From positions 3,368,501 through 3,432,500 of the forward strand of contig NZ_CP027806.1 of the NCBI RefSeq assembly GCF_003353065.1: a stretch of 64,000 nt of DNA, read 5' to 3'. This document shows, in pieces, positions 1 through 8,400 of this stretch. The position numbers and the translations under genes are program-made. This DNA comes from Cyclonatronum proteinivorum (GTDB taxonomy: Bacteria; Bacteroidota; Rhodothermia; Balneolales; Cyclonatronaceae). A model generated the notes under the pieces. It saw only the letters and a program-made list of their open reading frames with translations. It was not told where the DNA came from and made no database searches. How positions within the stretch are numbered: the stretch's first letter is position 1; each line of letters begins with the position of its first letter.

Positions 1-2060
1 TCATTTACCAAACCCTGCCGGTCTTCCCCAATCACTTTGATCGCTCCGTTAAAACGGCCCCCGGAATTCATATTCCACTTAATTTCCTGCACGGTGTTCT
101 CCGACGCCTTCATCAAATGCTGAAGATTGCGGCATTTGGACCGGTGTATTTTCAGAAGACCTTCCCGGCTCACATAACCCAAAGCCTCGTCACCGGGTAT
201 AGGTTTACAACAGTTTGCATACACATGCTTGATGTTTCCCAGCTCCCCGTCAAGGGTCAGGGTGTGCGCGTTCGCCATTTGCATGTCTTCGATCACTTCG
301 GTCGATTCCACCTTTCTGCCCTGATTCAGGCCGGCAGGCTGCGCTTCTTCTTCCATCCGCCCTTTGCTCAAAAATGAGCGTACGGCCTTCACCAGGCGGT
401 TGATTTCATACGATTCATTCCCGATAGCAAAAAACATGGCCTGAATCGAAGGAAAACCCAGTTTGCGGGCAATGCGCGCCAAATCCTGATCTGAAATTTT
501 GAAGTTGTTGCGGTCCGCCTTTTTCTCCCAGGCCTCCTGCCCCAAATCAGAAATCTTACGCTGTTCCTGTTTCAGAAACTGACGCAGCCGGGCTTTCGCC
601 TTATGTGTCACCACATGATCGATCCAGTCGGGGTTCAGGTTCGAAACTTTACCCGTTACAACTTCAACCTGATCGCCGCTACTCAGCTTATGCCGCAAGG
701 GCACCAGCCGTCCGTTGACTTTTGCTGAAATCGCACGCTCTCCAATCTGACTGTGAATATCGAATGCAAAGTCGATGGGTGTTGCGCCCTGCGGCAGCGT
801 TCGCAGCTCACCTTTCGGCGTAAATACGTAAATCTCACGGGAGTAAAGATTGAGCTGGAAATCCTTCACAAATTCCTGTGCCGACTCCGCACCCGGATTT
901 TCGAGTACTTCCCGCACCCAGTTTACAAACTTATCGAGCCCCTCTCCTCCCTGACTCCCCTGTTTGTACTTCCAGTGCGCCGCAAGGCCCTGTTCCGCAA
1001 TTTCATCCATTTTGCGGGTACGAATCTGCACCTCAACCTTACGCCCGCGTTTTGTGATTACCGTTGTGTGCAGCGACTGATAGCCATTGGCTTTGGGCAC
1101 CGACATAAAATCCCGGAAGCGCTCCGGTATGGGCGTATATTCATCGGTGATGAAGGAGTACACCCGCCAGCAATCTTCTTTTTTATGGGGCAGGTCAAGG
1201 ATGATACGGATGGCGAACAAATCATAGATTTCCTCAAAGGGCTTTTGCTGCCGCACCATCTTTTTGTGAATGGAATAAATATGCTTCGGACGCCCCTTGA
1301 TTTCGAAATTGAATCCCGAGCGTTCCAGTTGCTCCCGGATCGGTTCCATAAACTCCCTTATGAAACTTTCCCGCATATCCTTTTTCTCCTTGAGCTTGCG
1401 GGCAATAAATTTAAAGGCGTGCTCATCGGTTGCTTTCAGACAAAGGTCTTCAAGCTCGCTTTTGATCTTATACAGGCCGAATCGGTGCGCAAACGGCGCA
1501 TACAGCTCACTCGTCTCCGTCGCGATACGAATCTGTTTTGCTTTCGGAAGATGGTGAAGCGTGCGCATGTTATGCAGGCGATCCGCAAACTTGATCAGCA
1601 CAACACGCAGATCGTCCGCCATGTACACCAGCAGCTTCATGAAAGTCTCAGCCTGCTTGGCGCCCTTAGTTTTGAAGAAGCCTGCAATTTTGGTCAGACC
1701 GTCAATCAGCTTCGCAACAACATCACCGAAGTGCTTGCGGATGTCGTCGAGCGTCACGTCCGTATCTTCGACCGTATCGTGCAGCAGGGCAGCTGCGACA
1801 GAGACATCATCCAGCCCGATTTCCTCAACAATAATGCAGGCAACCGCCAGCGGGTGCAGATAATAGGGTTCCCCGGAAGCACGGGTGTCTTTGCTGTGCG
1901 ACTGATAGGTCAGCTTAAATGCCCGTGAAATCAGGGATTTGTCGTATGATTTCAGGTGCTTATCACATAGCTGAAGCAGGTAATTCAGATCATTTTGCTG
2001 AACCTCTCCGAGCGCATAGTTTTCAAGATCCCAGTCGATAATTGTTTTGGAGTCAGCCAT
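1..2060 (-). CDS. spoT: Bifunctional (p)ppGpp synthetase/hydrolase (RelA/SpoT family), 3' end beyond window
   Basis: This enzyme makes and degrades the alarmone (p)ppGpp in the cytosol during starvation. The reading frame starts at the ATG at 2060 (MADSKTIIDWD) and stays open to the left edge, giving about 686 codons. Visible domains, in order, are an HD hydrolase with the motif LLHDTVEDT (H94/D95), a synthetase domain with RFRDFMS and NGYQSLHTTV, a TGS domain (ATPIDFAFDIHSQIG), and the start of the conserved Cys/ACT region (YANCCKPIPGDEALGY). The intact HD pair and the RFRD (RxKD-type) synthetase loop favour a bifunctional Rsh over a synthetase-only RelA. The C-terminal ACT domain is cut by the window edge. 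It lies 108 bp downstream of pbpC on the same strand and could be co-transcribed with it. Confidence 0.95.
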   Translation of the reverse strand, partial: MADSKTIIDWDLENYALGEVQQNDLNYLLQLCDKHLKSYDKSLISRAFKLTYQSHSKDTRASGEPYYLHPLAVACIIVEEIGLDDVSVAAALLHDTVEDTDVTLDDIRKHFGDVVAKLIDGLTKIAGFFKTKGAKQAETFMKLLVYMADDLRVVLIKFADRLHNMRTLHHLPKAKQIRIATETSELYAPFAHRFGLYKIKSELEDLCLKATDEHAFKFIARKLKEKKDMRESFIREFMEPIREQLERSGFNFEIKGRPKHIYSIHKKMVRQQKPFEEIYDLFAIRIILDLPHKKEDCWRVYSFITDEYTPIPERFRDFMSVPKANGYQSLHTTVITKRGRKVEVQIRTRKMDEIAEQGLAAHWKYKQGSQGGEGLDKFVNWVREVLENPGAESAQEFVKDFQLNLYSREIYVFTPKGELRTLPQGATPIDFAFDIHSQIGERAISAKVNGRLVPLRHKLSSGDQVEVVTGKVSNLNPDWIDHVVTHKAKARLRQFLKQEQRKISDLGQEAWEKKADRNNFKISDQDLARIARKLGFPSIQAMFFAIGNESYEINRLVKAVRSFLSKGRMEEEAQPAGLNQGRKVESTEVIEDMQMANAHTLTLDGELGNIKHVYANCCKPIPGDEALGYVSREGLLKIHRSKCRNLQHLMKASENTVQEIKWNMNSGGRFNGAIKVIGEDRQGLVN

Positions 2061-2168
2061 AGATACAGGACTTTTGGATGAAGGGCTATCTGTTAAAATA
2101 TTTATTCAGTCCCTCTGATACAATTTGAATATCACTCCGGGCGAAATAATTCCGGTATACTTTACACG

Positions 2169-4577
2169 CTATGGCCTTAGATCGCCCATGATGGTGAACC
2201 GCCGGGTCAGTTGCTGTCCATGCTCATCAACCAGCGTTAGCCGGTAACGTCCGGGTTCAGGCGTAACCGCCAGCTGATGAATGCCCTGCGTACTTCCGGC
2301 AAATTCCTCATTCAGGTGCCAGTAAAGCCGGACATCCCCCTGTTCGTGCACCGCTTCAAACACCGTTTTCCCGCGCCCGCCGTCGAGTTCGTACGGGATA
2401 TAAATTTCGGCTCCGTCCGTCGGATAAATCAGCGCCATTGCCATGCCCGGGGATTCCTGCGGTTCACAACCCGGCTTCCAGGGCGGAAGCGGACGATAGC
2501 CCGGATGGTTGGCACGGTAGAAGTGCGCCCTGTCAGCCGGCAGCACAAACTGAGTCTGCCGCGTCATGTTTTCGGGCGGAAAACAGCTACTGTTGACCCG
2601 AAGCCCTGTTTCAGGATCTGCATGAAATGCCTGATGATACGGGCAGGCGGGCGTTTCAAGCGCTGTGAGCGGCACGGCCTGTGTGACCGTATCCGAACAG
2701 TCGGGGCCGGCACGGTGCCCGCTTATGCGGCAGACCTCAACCGGTTGCAGGCTGAAGACCGGCTCCGCAAACCAGCCGCTATCCTCCAGAAGACCAAATA
2801 AACTGAACATCACCGGTGCAGCCGCCTCTACACCGGTCAGTCCCGGACGCCCCTCGCCGCCCGCATTGCCTGCCCAAACCGCCACGACATGCCGCGGCGT
2901 CAATCCCACCGACCAGGCATCGCGGTAGCCGAAACTCGTGCCCGTTTTCCAGGCAACCCTGCGAGCAGAAGCAAACCGGCGCCAGTCGGTTTCCCCGACG
3001 GGACGGTTGACATTCTGCATGGCTTCCATCATTGCCCAGACTGCACCATGCGAAAGCGGGAAAGCGGTAGGTTCAGGTTCCGCCCTGTGTGAATCGGTGA
3101 AACGCAGCGGTCGTGCCTGAAACGGCGCCTGTGCCGGAAGCCGGGCATCATACTGCAACAAATGCCTGCCAAGTGAAGCATACATCCCGGCCACATCCCA
3201 CAGGCTTGCCTCCGCCCCTCCCAAAATGAGCGTGAGTCCATAATGATTTGCGGGCCGGGTGATGGTGGTAAGGCCCAATTCCTGCAGGTAATGGTGAAAG
3301 TCAGGAAGGCCGAAATCCTGCAGCATACGCACCGAAGGGACATTGAGTGAGCGTGAAACGACTTCAGCAGCGGGCACCGCTCCCCTGTATGTGCGACTGA
3401 AATTCTGCGGATGATAGCCGGCAACCTGCGTGGGAATATCGGGGATAAGGGTGTTAGGCAGCAGCATCCCCCGGTGGAGCATGAGCGCATAAAGTGGCGG
3501 CTTGAGCATGCTGCCGGTACTTCGCGGCGCGCGGATGATATCGACAGCATGGCCGCGACTGCGCTGCCCCTCAGGTTCCGGGGTGTTGCCAATGTAGGCG
3601 AGCACACGACCGGTTTCGACCTCAGCTATCAGCACCGCCATGTTATGGATTTCGTTGGCCCGCAGCGTGTTGTTATGCTGCACAACGACCTCCGCGGCAC
3701 GGCGCTGCAGCGCGGCATCAAGGGTTGTTCGCCGCTGCGTGCCGTTTCCGCCTCCGGCAAGAATGCGGGTGAGAAGGTGTGGCGCAAGCTGCGGAAGCGG
3801 CAGCGGCACTTCCGGCAGGGTTTCCGCCTGCGCGAGCTGTAAGGTCAGGGCATCGAAGTGACCCGCCTCGTACAGTTGCTGAAGCAACCAGTCCCGTTTG
3901 CGCTGCAGTTGTTCCCGGTTGCGTCCGGGGTGCATAAGCGCCGGCGCGTTGGGCAGTACGGCAAGGGTTGCAGCCTCCGCCCAGGACAGCGCCCCAGCCT
4001 CCCGGCCAAAGTACCGCCATGAAGCCGCCTCAAGTCCCACCACATTCCCGCCGAAGGGTGCATGTGCGGCATACAGTTGCAGAATCTCGGCTTTGCTGTA
4101 CCGGTTTTCCAAACGCAGTGCCTGCAGGGATTCGAATAGTTTTCGGCTTAACGTGCGGGGCGGGTTCGTCTCCGCAAGCCGGGCCAGCTGCATGCTGATG
4201 GTACTGCCTCCGCTGACAATACGTCCGGCATGCAGATTCTCCTGCACGGCCCGTCCGATGGCCCGCACATCCACGCCCCTGTGCTGCATAAAGCGCTTGT
4301 CTTCAAAATAAAGCAGGGCTGTCAGGTACCGGTCAGGAAGCGTGCCACCCGGCGGAAACCGCCACTGCCCGTCATCTGAAATGCGGGCTGCAAGCAGTTC
4401 TCCCTCGCGGTCATAGACCACGGTTGAGTACGGTACATCGAACTCCGGTACCGGCACGGCAAAAAAAGCAATGATCAGCAGAAACGGCGGCAGCAGCCAC
4501 CATGCCGCTTTCCGCCAGCCCTTAAAACGGAAATAAGAACCAACCGACACCGCTTTTTCAGGTTCCGAAACCATCAT
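2169..4577 (-). CDS. pbpC: Penicillin-binding protein 1C (transglycosylase/transpeptidase)
   Basis: This is a bifunctional peptidoglycan polymerase of about 802 aa, anchored in the inner membrane with its domains in the periplasm. An N-terminal membrane segment (WWLLPPFLLIIAFFAVPVP) precedes a family-51 glycosyltransferase domain with catalytic EDKRFMQHRGVD (Glu about residue 92) and SGGSTISMQ. The transpeptidase domain has SMLK (Ser about 356), SLN (about 410) and KTGTSFGYRDAW. The C-terminal part resembles the PBP1C-specific C-terminal domain and is rich in Pro and Cys. I chose ATG at 4577; a TTG lies three codons earlier. In enterobacteria pbpC is paired with the alpha-2-macroglobulin gene yfhM. 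The same association is seen here, with one extra gene in between, so a shared envelope-protection role is likely. Confidence 0.94.
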   Translation of the reverse strand: MMVSEPEKAVSVGSYFRFKGWRKAAWWLLPPFLLIIAFFAVPVPEFDVPYSTVVYDREGELLAARISDDGQWRFPPGGTLPDRYLTALLYFEDKRFMQHRGVDVRAIGRAVQENLHAGRIVSGGSTISMQLARLAETNPPRTLSRKLFESLQALRLENRYSKAEILQLYAAHAPFGGNVVGLEAASWRYFGREAGALSWAEAATLAVLPNAPALMHPGRNREQLQRKRDWLLQQLYEAGHFDALTLQLAQAETLPEVPLPLPQLAPHLLTRILAGGGNGTQRRTTLDAALQRRAAEVVVQHNNTLRANEIHNMAVLIAEVETGRVLAYIGNTPEPEGQRSRGHAVDIIRAPRSTGSMLKPPLYALMLHRGMLLPNTLIPDIPTQVAGYHPQNFSRTYRGAVPAAEVVSRSLNVPSVRMLQDFGLPDFHHYLQELGLTTITRPANHYGLTLILGGAEASLWDVAGMYASLGRHLLQYDARLPAQAPFQARPLRFTDSHRAEPEPTAFPLSHGAVWAMMEAMQNVNRPVGETDWRRFASARRVAWKTGTSFGYRDAWSVGLTPRHVVAVWAGNAGGEGRPGLTGVEAAAPVMFSLFGLLEDSGWFAEPVFSLQPVEVCRISGHRAGPDCSDTVTQAVPLTALETPACPYHQAFHADPETGLRVNSSCFPPENMTRQTQFVLPADRAHFYRANHPGYRPLPPWKPGCEPQESPGMAMALIYPTDGAEIYIPYELDGGRGKTVFEAVHEQGDVRLYWHLNEEFAGSTQGIHQLAVTPEPGRYRLTLVDEHGQQLTRRFTIMGDLRP

Positions 4578-4627
4578 CCCACACAACCTACTTTAAATTA
4601 TAAAGCAAAAACCCGGTGCTTTGCCGG

Positions 4628-5377
4628 CTACTTGATCGGGATTATTTTCGGATCGTCGGCCCCGCCAAGCGGTCTGTCCTGGTCGTTGTCATCGTCATCG
4701 TCGTCATCCATATTATTGAATAACTGATCAAGCCCGCCTTCGCCAAACAAGGCATCGCCGCGGCTTTTCAGGTGCTCAGCCATGGATTGCATTACCTTTT
4801 GCGCCTCTTCGCTGAGCTCGACATTCTCTCCGTTCGCCCACTTTTGCAGCTCCTCTGCGTGCACATCCAGACCAAAATCGGCAAAATTGAGAAACCCTTC
4901 ATCGTCGAAGTCATCGTCATCATCATCGTCCCAGTCGTCGTCATCTGCAATGAGCCCATTAAGTTCATCAATGCACGCGTCTAATGTGAGTTCAACCTTA
5001 TCAAACTGTTTTTTCAGCGCCTTCTTAGACTTTAATTCTTCGACCATCTGCGCGTACTCCATCAGAGCATCGAGCGCCGGCATCCAGCATACAAAGAACT
5101 GCGTGAAATCTTCCTCATCTATTTCAATGCTGTCCCTCAGCATGTGAGATACCTCAGTGATGGTCAAGTCTGTAGGCATATCCCGCGGATCACCATAGTA
5201 AACGCCGTGAGTAATCTGCAATTGAATCAGCAATTCATACCAGTCACCTTCATTAAAAGTATCTTCCTTTAGCAGATCGGAGACAAGCGTTTCCGGTGTG
5301 AGTGCATAAGCGGCTTCACTTCTGATCCCTATCTCATTCATAATGGAATAGAGATATTTGTTCATCGTCAAATTCAT
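4628..5377 (-). CDS. Acidic protein of unknown function with two poly-Asp tracts
   Basis: This 249-aa protein is not a family I recognise. The frame is open further upstream to 5527 but would run into the macroglobulin gene, so I chose the ATG at 5377 (MNLTMNKYLYS), with a second ATG at 5365. There is no signal peptide or membrane segment, so it is probably cytoplasmic. The N-terminal ~80 residues (TLVSDLL, then DWYELLIQLQITHGV, then LTITEVSHML) follow the helix pattern of acyl carrier proteins. The DSL serine that carries phosphopantetheine is missing, so the resemblance is only suggestive. The middle and end carry two runs of mostly Asp. It sits between the alpha-2-macroglobulin and pbpC genes in the same direction, 50 bp upstream of pbpC, and is probably in their operon. 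Confidence 0.8.
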   Translation of the reverse strand: MNLTMNKYLYSIMNEIGIRSEAAYALTPETLVSDLLKEDTFNEGDWYELLIQLQITHGVYYGDPRDMPTDLTITEVSHMLRDSIEIDEEDFTQFFVCWMPALDALMEYAQMVEELKSKKALKKQFDKVELTLDACIDELNGLIADDDDWDDDDDDDFDDEGFLNFADFGLDVHAEELQKWANGENVELSEEAQKVMQSMAEHLKSRGDALFGEGGLDQLFNNMDDDDDDDNDQDRPLGGADDPKIIPIK

Positions 5378-5415
5378 TTTTTTGGGGTTAAGTTGTAAAA
5401 AAGAAAGGTAGGGTT

Positions 5416-5449
5416 TCCGCGGGCCAATTACAGGAGAACCTGCCGCGGA
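5416..5449 (-). terminator. Possible weak terminator after the macroglobulin gene
   Basis: A 7-bp perfect inverted repeat (TCCGCGG / CCGCGGA) with a 20-nt loop lies in the 85-bp gap after the macroglobulin stop. Reading leftward it is followed by a T-rich stretch ending in TTTCTTTTTT. The T-tract is displaced by about 10 nt, so it may only attenuate read-through to the acidic-protein gene. Confidence 0.35.
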
Positions 5450-5462
5450 GACAAAAAAAGAG

Positions 5463-8400
5463 TTAGCGGTGTACCTCCACGCGGGATGCTGTGGTTCGCG
5501 CGAAGACTGCGGGGTCGTGCAGTGCATGCACCGAAACTGCGGGCAGAAGGAAGTCCCCCGCGTAGGTCGCGGTCAGGTGCATCCGAAAAATGCGGGTTTG
5601 CCCGGCAGGCAGGCTGAAATACGTGAGCATGCGATCGTCGCGCACGTCCTGATAGTCCGCTTGTGAAGCAGCTTCGCGGAAGGCGTCGTTGTCGCCGCGG
5701 GTGCTGATGATTTCCCATCCCGACGGAAAAATCTGCGTCAGCGCGAGATTTTGCAGCGGTCCGCGGCTTCCGGGATTGGTGACCCGCACTTCGGCGATCA
5801 GGTCGGTGCCCATGCGGAGCCGGGCCGGATCAACTTTATCGCCATTCGGGAAGAAATACTGCACATCAAGGGCAAGATCGGAAGATGCTGCCGGACTGCG
5901 GTCCTCGGCGGGGATGCCGGACTGCAACAGGCGCGCAAACACGACGCCGCTGCCTTCGTTGCGCAGTTCTATGCGATGCGTGCCGGTTTCGGTGATTTCA
6001 AACGGAACCTGCCACAGCGGCTGCGTGCCGCTGATCTGACCTGAGCCGATGCCCGTACCTTCGAAACGAACCGCGGTTTGTTCGGAAACCGGATAGGCTT
6101 CAGCGAAGCGGGCCGCGGCAATGAGCGCAAAGGCTACCGTCTGCGGAGAAAACCATTCGTCGCGGTTGATTTCGGCGGAGACCTCCATCATCAGGCGGGA
6201 AGCCTGATCCGCGAGGCCGAGCAGGACGAGGCTTTCGAGCATCATGGCGCGGTCGCGCAGGCTGCTGCCATAGGTGCCGCCGGTTTCGCGGTAGGATGAA
6301 ATTTGGGTACCAGCCTGACGCACGAGCTGCGAGGCGGCCTCCGGCATACCGGCGGCCTGATAGGCTGCAGCCAAGCGCCAGCGGGCCTGTGCTGAAAGCG
6401 CGTTCACCTCCCGCAGGCGGTTCATGGAACCCAGCGGGGCTTCACCGCTGATGACCAGGGTGTAGAGGCGGTAGGCCTGCATTAAATCGGCGCTGTGGGG
6501 CGCGTCAGGCACTTCCCGCCAGTTGCCGGCGGCCTGCTGCTGGAACCGGCGCAGCGGTGCTTTGAGACTGCCCGGCACAAAATAGCCGGCCCGTTCGGCC
6601 TCCGTGAGAAAGTGCAGCGCGAAGCTGCTGAGCCACTCCTGCGCAACCGCCTGACCCGGCCACTGCGCAAGTCCGCCGTTCGGCAGCTGATAGCGGCTGA
6701 GTGCGGCAATGACCTCTTCCACCCGGCGGCGGCTTTCGGCCTGCTGCGCGGCCCCCGCATCGGATCCGGTTCCGCTAAACACGCTCAGGTACAGGTGCGG
6801 GAATGCGCGTGCAATCTGCGCTTCGAGGCTGCTGTGCGGGTAGCGGTTCAGGAAGCGGATGTGACGCCCAAGGTCAACCGGCGGAATAGCCGAGATTTCG
6901 AGCAGGGCTTCCCCCGCACCGGGCGCACCGACTGGGTCAAAGTTCAGATCCCAGCTCTCTCCGGCCTGAAGGTTTTGGGCGAATAGCTGCGTGACCGGCG
7001 GATTCGGATTCCGGATGCTCAGCTCGATTTCATCGCGCCCCTGTTCGCTTCCGCTTTGGGCGTGCAGGATGATGCGTCCCGTGCCGGTAAGCGGGCCCGT
7101 GCGCAGCTCGAAGCGTTCGAGGCGATCGCCCATACCGGAAAAAGCAAGCCGACGGCGGGTATCATCCCTAAGCTCAAAAAGTTCGTTGGCTTCAAGGCGC
7201 AGCTGCACCTCGCGGATGCGGTCCTCCATCGCAAACACCGTTGCCGGCAGCTCGACCCGCTCGCCGGGACTCAAAACCCGCGGCAGGGTACCGACCACCA
7301 TCACCGGCTGACGCACCGGCACGGCAGCTTCGGCACTTCCGAAGGCATCATCCTGCCCGGCAACAACCATCACCCGGACCGAGCCGACGTAGTTCGGAAT
7401 GTCCACCCGGTGCACAGCTGTCGAGCCGGAAGCCAGCGTGAACGGCCCCAAGAAACGAACCATCGGCCTGAACCGGACCACTTCCGCTGTTTCCAGATCA
7501 GCCAGATCCAGGTCGCCCCCGATGGCCAGAATCCGGCTCAGGGCGCCGGCATAGGCACCGGCCACATCATCATAAACATCCCAGGTGCGCACGCCCAGCG
7601 CTTCGCGCGCATAGAAATGGCTGTGCGGGTCGGGCGTCCGGAAGTTGGTGAGGTCGAGCAGGCCTTCATCCACCAGCGCGAGGGTGTAGGTCATTGCGCG
7701 GCCGCGCTGCTCGCTTACGCGGATTTCGGCGACGGATTCAGGTCGCATTTCTGACGGAACGCCAAGCACCGGCTGCAGACGGGTAGCCGGATTGTTCACG
7801 GTAACGGGCACAACACCGTACATGCGGATGGGCAGGTCGTTGAAGCGCTGTCCGTGCGGCTGCACCACGTGCACGCTCGCGTACACGGTCGGACTCATGC
7901 CGGCTTCGGCGGGAATCCGGATTTCATTCATGCCCGGTGCGGTTTCGGTCCAGAAGCTGCGGAGCACTTCGCTGCCGGTCTCCAGGCTTACGAGCGCCCG
8001 CGCCTGATGCGCACCGGGAAAGCGCAGGGTGATGGTCTCCCCGACCTCATACTGCTCGCGGTCGGTTTCCACGGTGAGGCGGGTCGGCGCACCGCCCTCG
8101 GCTTCGTTGCCGCTCCACCCCATAAAAAACACTTTTCCGGCGGCGTGTCCGCCGGGCGCTTCGACCTCGAGGAGATAGCGGCCCCAATCAAGCTGCATGG
8201 CCGGCAGCGAAATGTTGACCTGTCCGCTGCTATTGGTGCGGACAGTAGTAGAAAGCAAAGGTGAACGGCTTCTGGAGCTGAAAAACTGACTCAGGTTTTC
8301 ATCCCGCCGCTGCCACCACCAGCGCCAGTCGAGTTCAAAAATGGTGATGGTGAGGCTTTGATTAGCCAGCGGCTGCCCTTCGGCATTGACCAGCACCGCC

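Noticed and set aside
753-1928. 391-codon plus-strand open frame antisense to the (p)ppGpp synthetase gene
   Set aside because: Shadow of a strongly conserved gene; its translation shows no family features.
4902-4950. Run of GAT/GAC-like triplets (TCATCG on plus strand) considered as a microsatellite or phase-variable tract
   Set aside because: The codons are mixed GAT/GAC with interruptions, so it reads as a coding poly-Asp tract rather than a perfect slippage repeat.
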